Part shown: positions 7,066 to 7,325 of the stretch, piece by piece
Layout of the letters: every line of letters begins with the position of its first letter
Numbering within the stretch: position 1 is the stretch's first letter
From: Patescibacteria group bacterium
GTDB taxonomy: Bacteria; Patescibacteriota; Minisyncoccia; UBA6257; HR35
NCBI GenBank assembly: GCA_025060085.1
Contig: JANXCM010000028.1
Coordinates: forward strand, 1-7,325
Reading direction: 5' to 3'
DNA: 7,325 bases
Translations under genes and position numbers: made by a program
Notes under the pieces: model-generated
Databases searched by the model: none
Told to the model about the DNA's origin: nothing
Seen by the model: the letters and a program-made list of their open reading frames with translations, nothing else

Positions 7066-7325
7066 ATGAATAATATTAATTTTTTAGATCAATATATTTC
7101 TGCTCCTCAAAGTGTTCGAGATTTCATTTTTTCTGACGAGTACTATTCCTATTTAGAAGAATATTTAAGAAAATTTGAGATTGATCCGATAAAAGAAACT
7201 GATTTTGTTTATTTTCTTCAAGATTTAATTTTTAAATTATTTGTCCCTAAAAGTATTATGGAGTTAAAAGATGAAATTATTAGAAGATTTAACCTTGAAG
7301 AAACTAAGGCTAATCAAATGGCTTA
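7066..7325 (+). CDS. Small helical protein of unknown function, N-terminal part (runs off the window)
   Basis: An open frame begins at ATG 7066 and continues without a stop to the window end, giving 86 complete codons. The protein begins MNNINFLDQYISAPQSVRDF and continues as soluble, acidic, amphipathic helices with no signal peptide or membrane segment. The pattern 'position on an S/P-x-x-VRDFI-x-S-(D/E)-x-Y motif, then helices of the form LEE-(Y/I)-L, then L-x-x-L-(I/V) and RFNL-x-x-x-x-A' resembles small uncharacterised helical proteins I recall as frequent in Parcubacteria genomes. I cannot name a domain. It starts 36 bases after the VirB6-like gene on the same strand and so may belong to the same transcription unit. 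No ribosome binding site is visible. The alternative is the N-terminus of a larger protein; this window cannot show which. Confidence 0.7.
   Translation, partial: MNNINFLDQYISAPQSVRDFIFSDEYYSYLEEYLRKFEIDPIKETDFVYFLQDLIFKLFVPKSIMELKDEIIRRFNLEETKANQMA

Noticed and set aside
1..7325. CRISPR array, insertion sequence or direct-repeat structure
   Set aside because: No spaced direct repeats, no terminal inverted repeats and no transposase or Cas-like protein found by reading both strands; the repetitive look is due to AT-rich codons and coiled coils.

Overview
The window is strongly AT-rich, and every gene I can support lies on the + strand. The best guess for the source is a Candidate Phyla Radiation (Patescibacteria, Parcubacteria-like) bacterium. 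The grounds are the low GC, very tight packing, no visible Shine-Dalgarno sequences, very large Asn/Ile/Lys-rich proteins, and above all a VirB6/TrbL-like polytopic protein of the type I associate with CPR type IV secretion-like loci. This is inference from family memory, not a database result. TGA works as a stop here (two ATGA start/stop overlaps), so the UGA=Gly code of Gracilibacteria/Absconditabacteria does not apply.

Layout. Positions 1-198 hold the C-terminal part of an FtsB/DivIC-like septum initiator; an in-frame TAA at 7-9 cuts it off from any upstream membrane anchor. Positions 214-285 are a complete tRNA-Thr with anticodon CGT. Eleven bases later a tight three-gene operon begins: a 222-residue membrane-anchored helical protein (297-965), a 1136-residue predicted exported, Cys-containing, coiled-coil protein (962-4372), and an 886-residue VirB6/TrbL-like inner-membrane protein with a tail of about 500 residues (4369-7029). 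Both internal junctions are 4-base ATGA overlaps. After a 36-base gap, a fourth gene of unknown function starts at 7066 and runs off the window.

How the genes may work together. The only confident functional anchor is the VirB6/TrbL-like protein, normally the inner-membrane channel component of a conjugation or type IV secretion machine. Translational coupling to a huge exported protein and a membrane-anchored helical protein suggests that the three form one envelope-spanning complex: a cytoplasmic coiled-coil tail, a membrane channel, and a large extracellular partner. Such a machine could serve DNA uptake or transfer, or contact with a host cell. No ATPase (VirB4/VirD4), relaxase or pilin is visible in the window, so the role stays open. 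There is no CRISPR array, insertion sequence or integrase.
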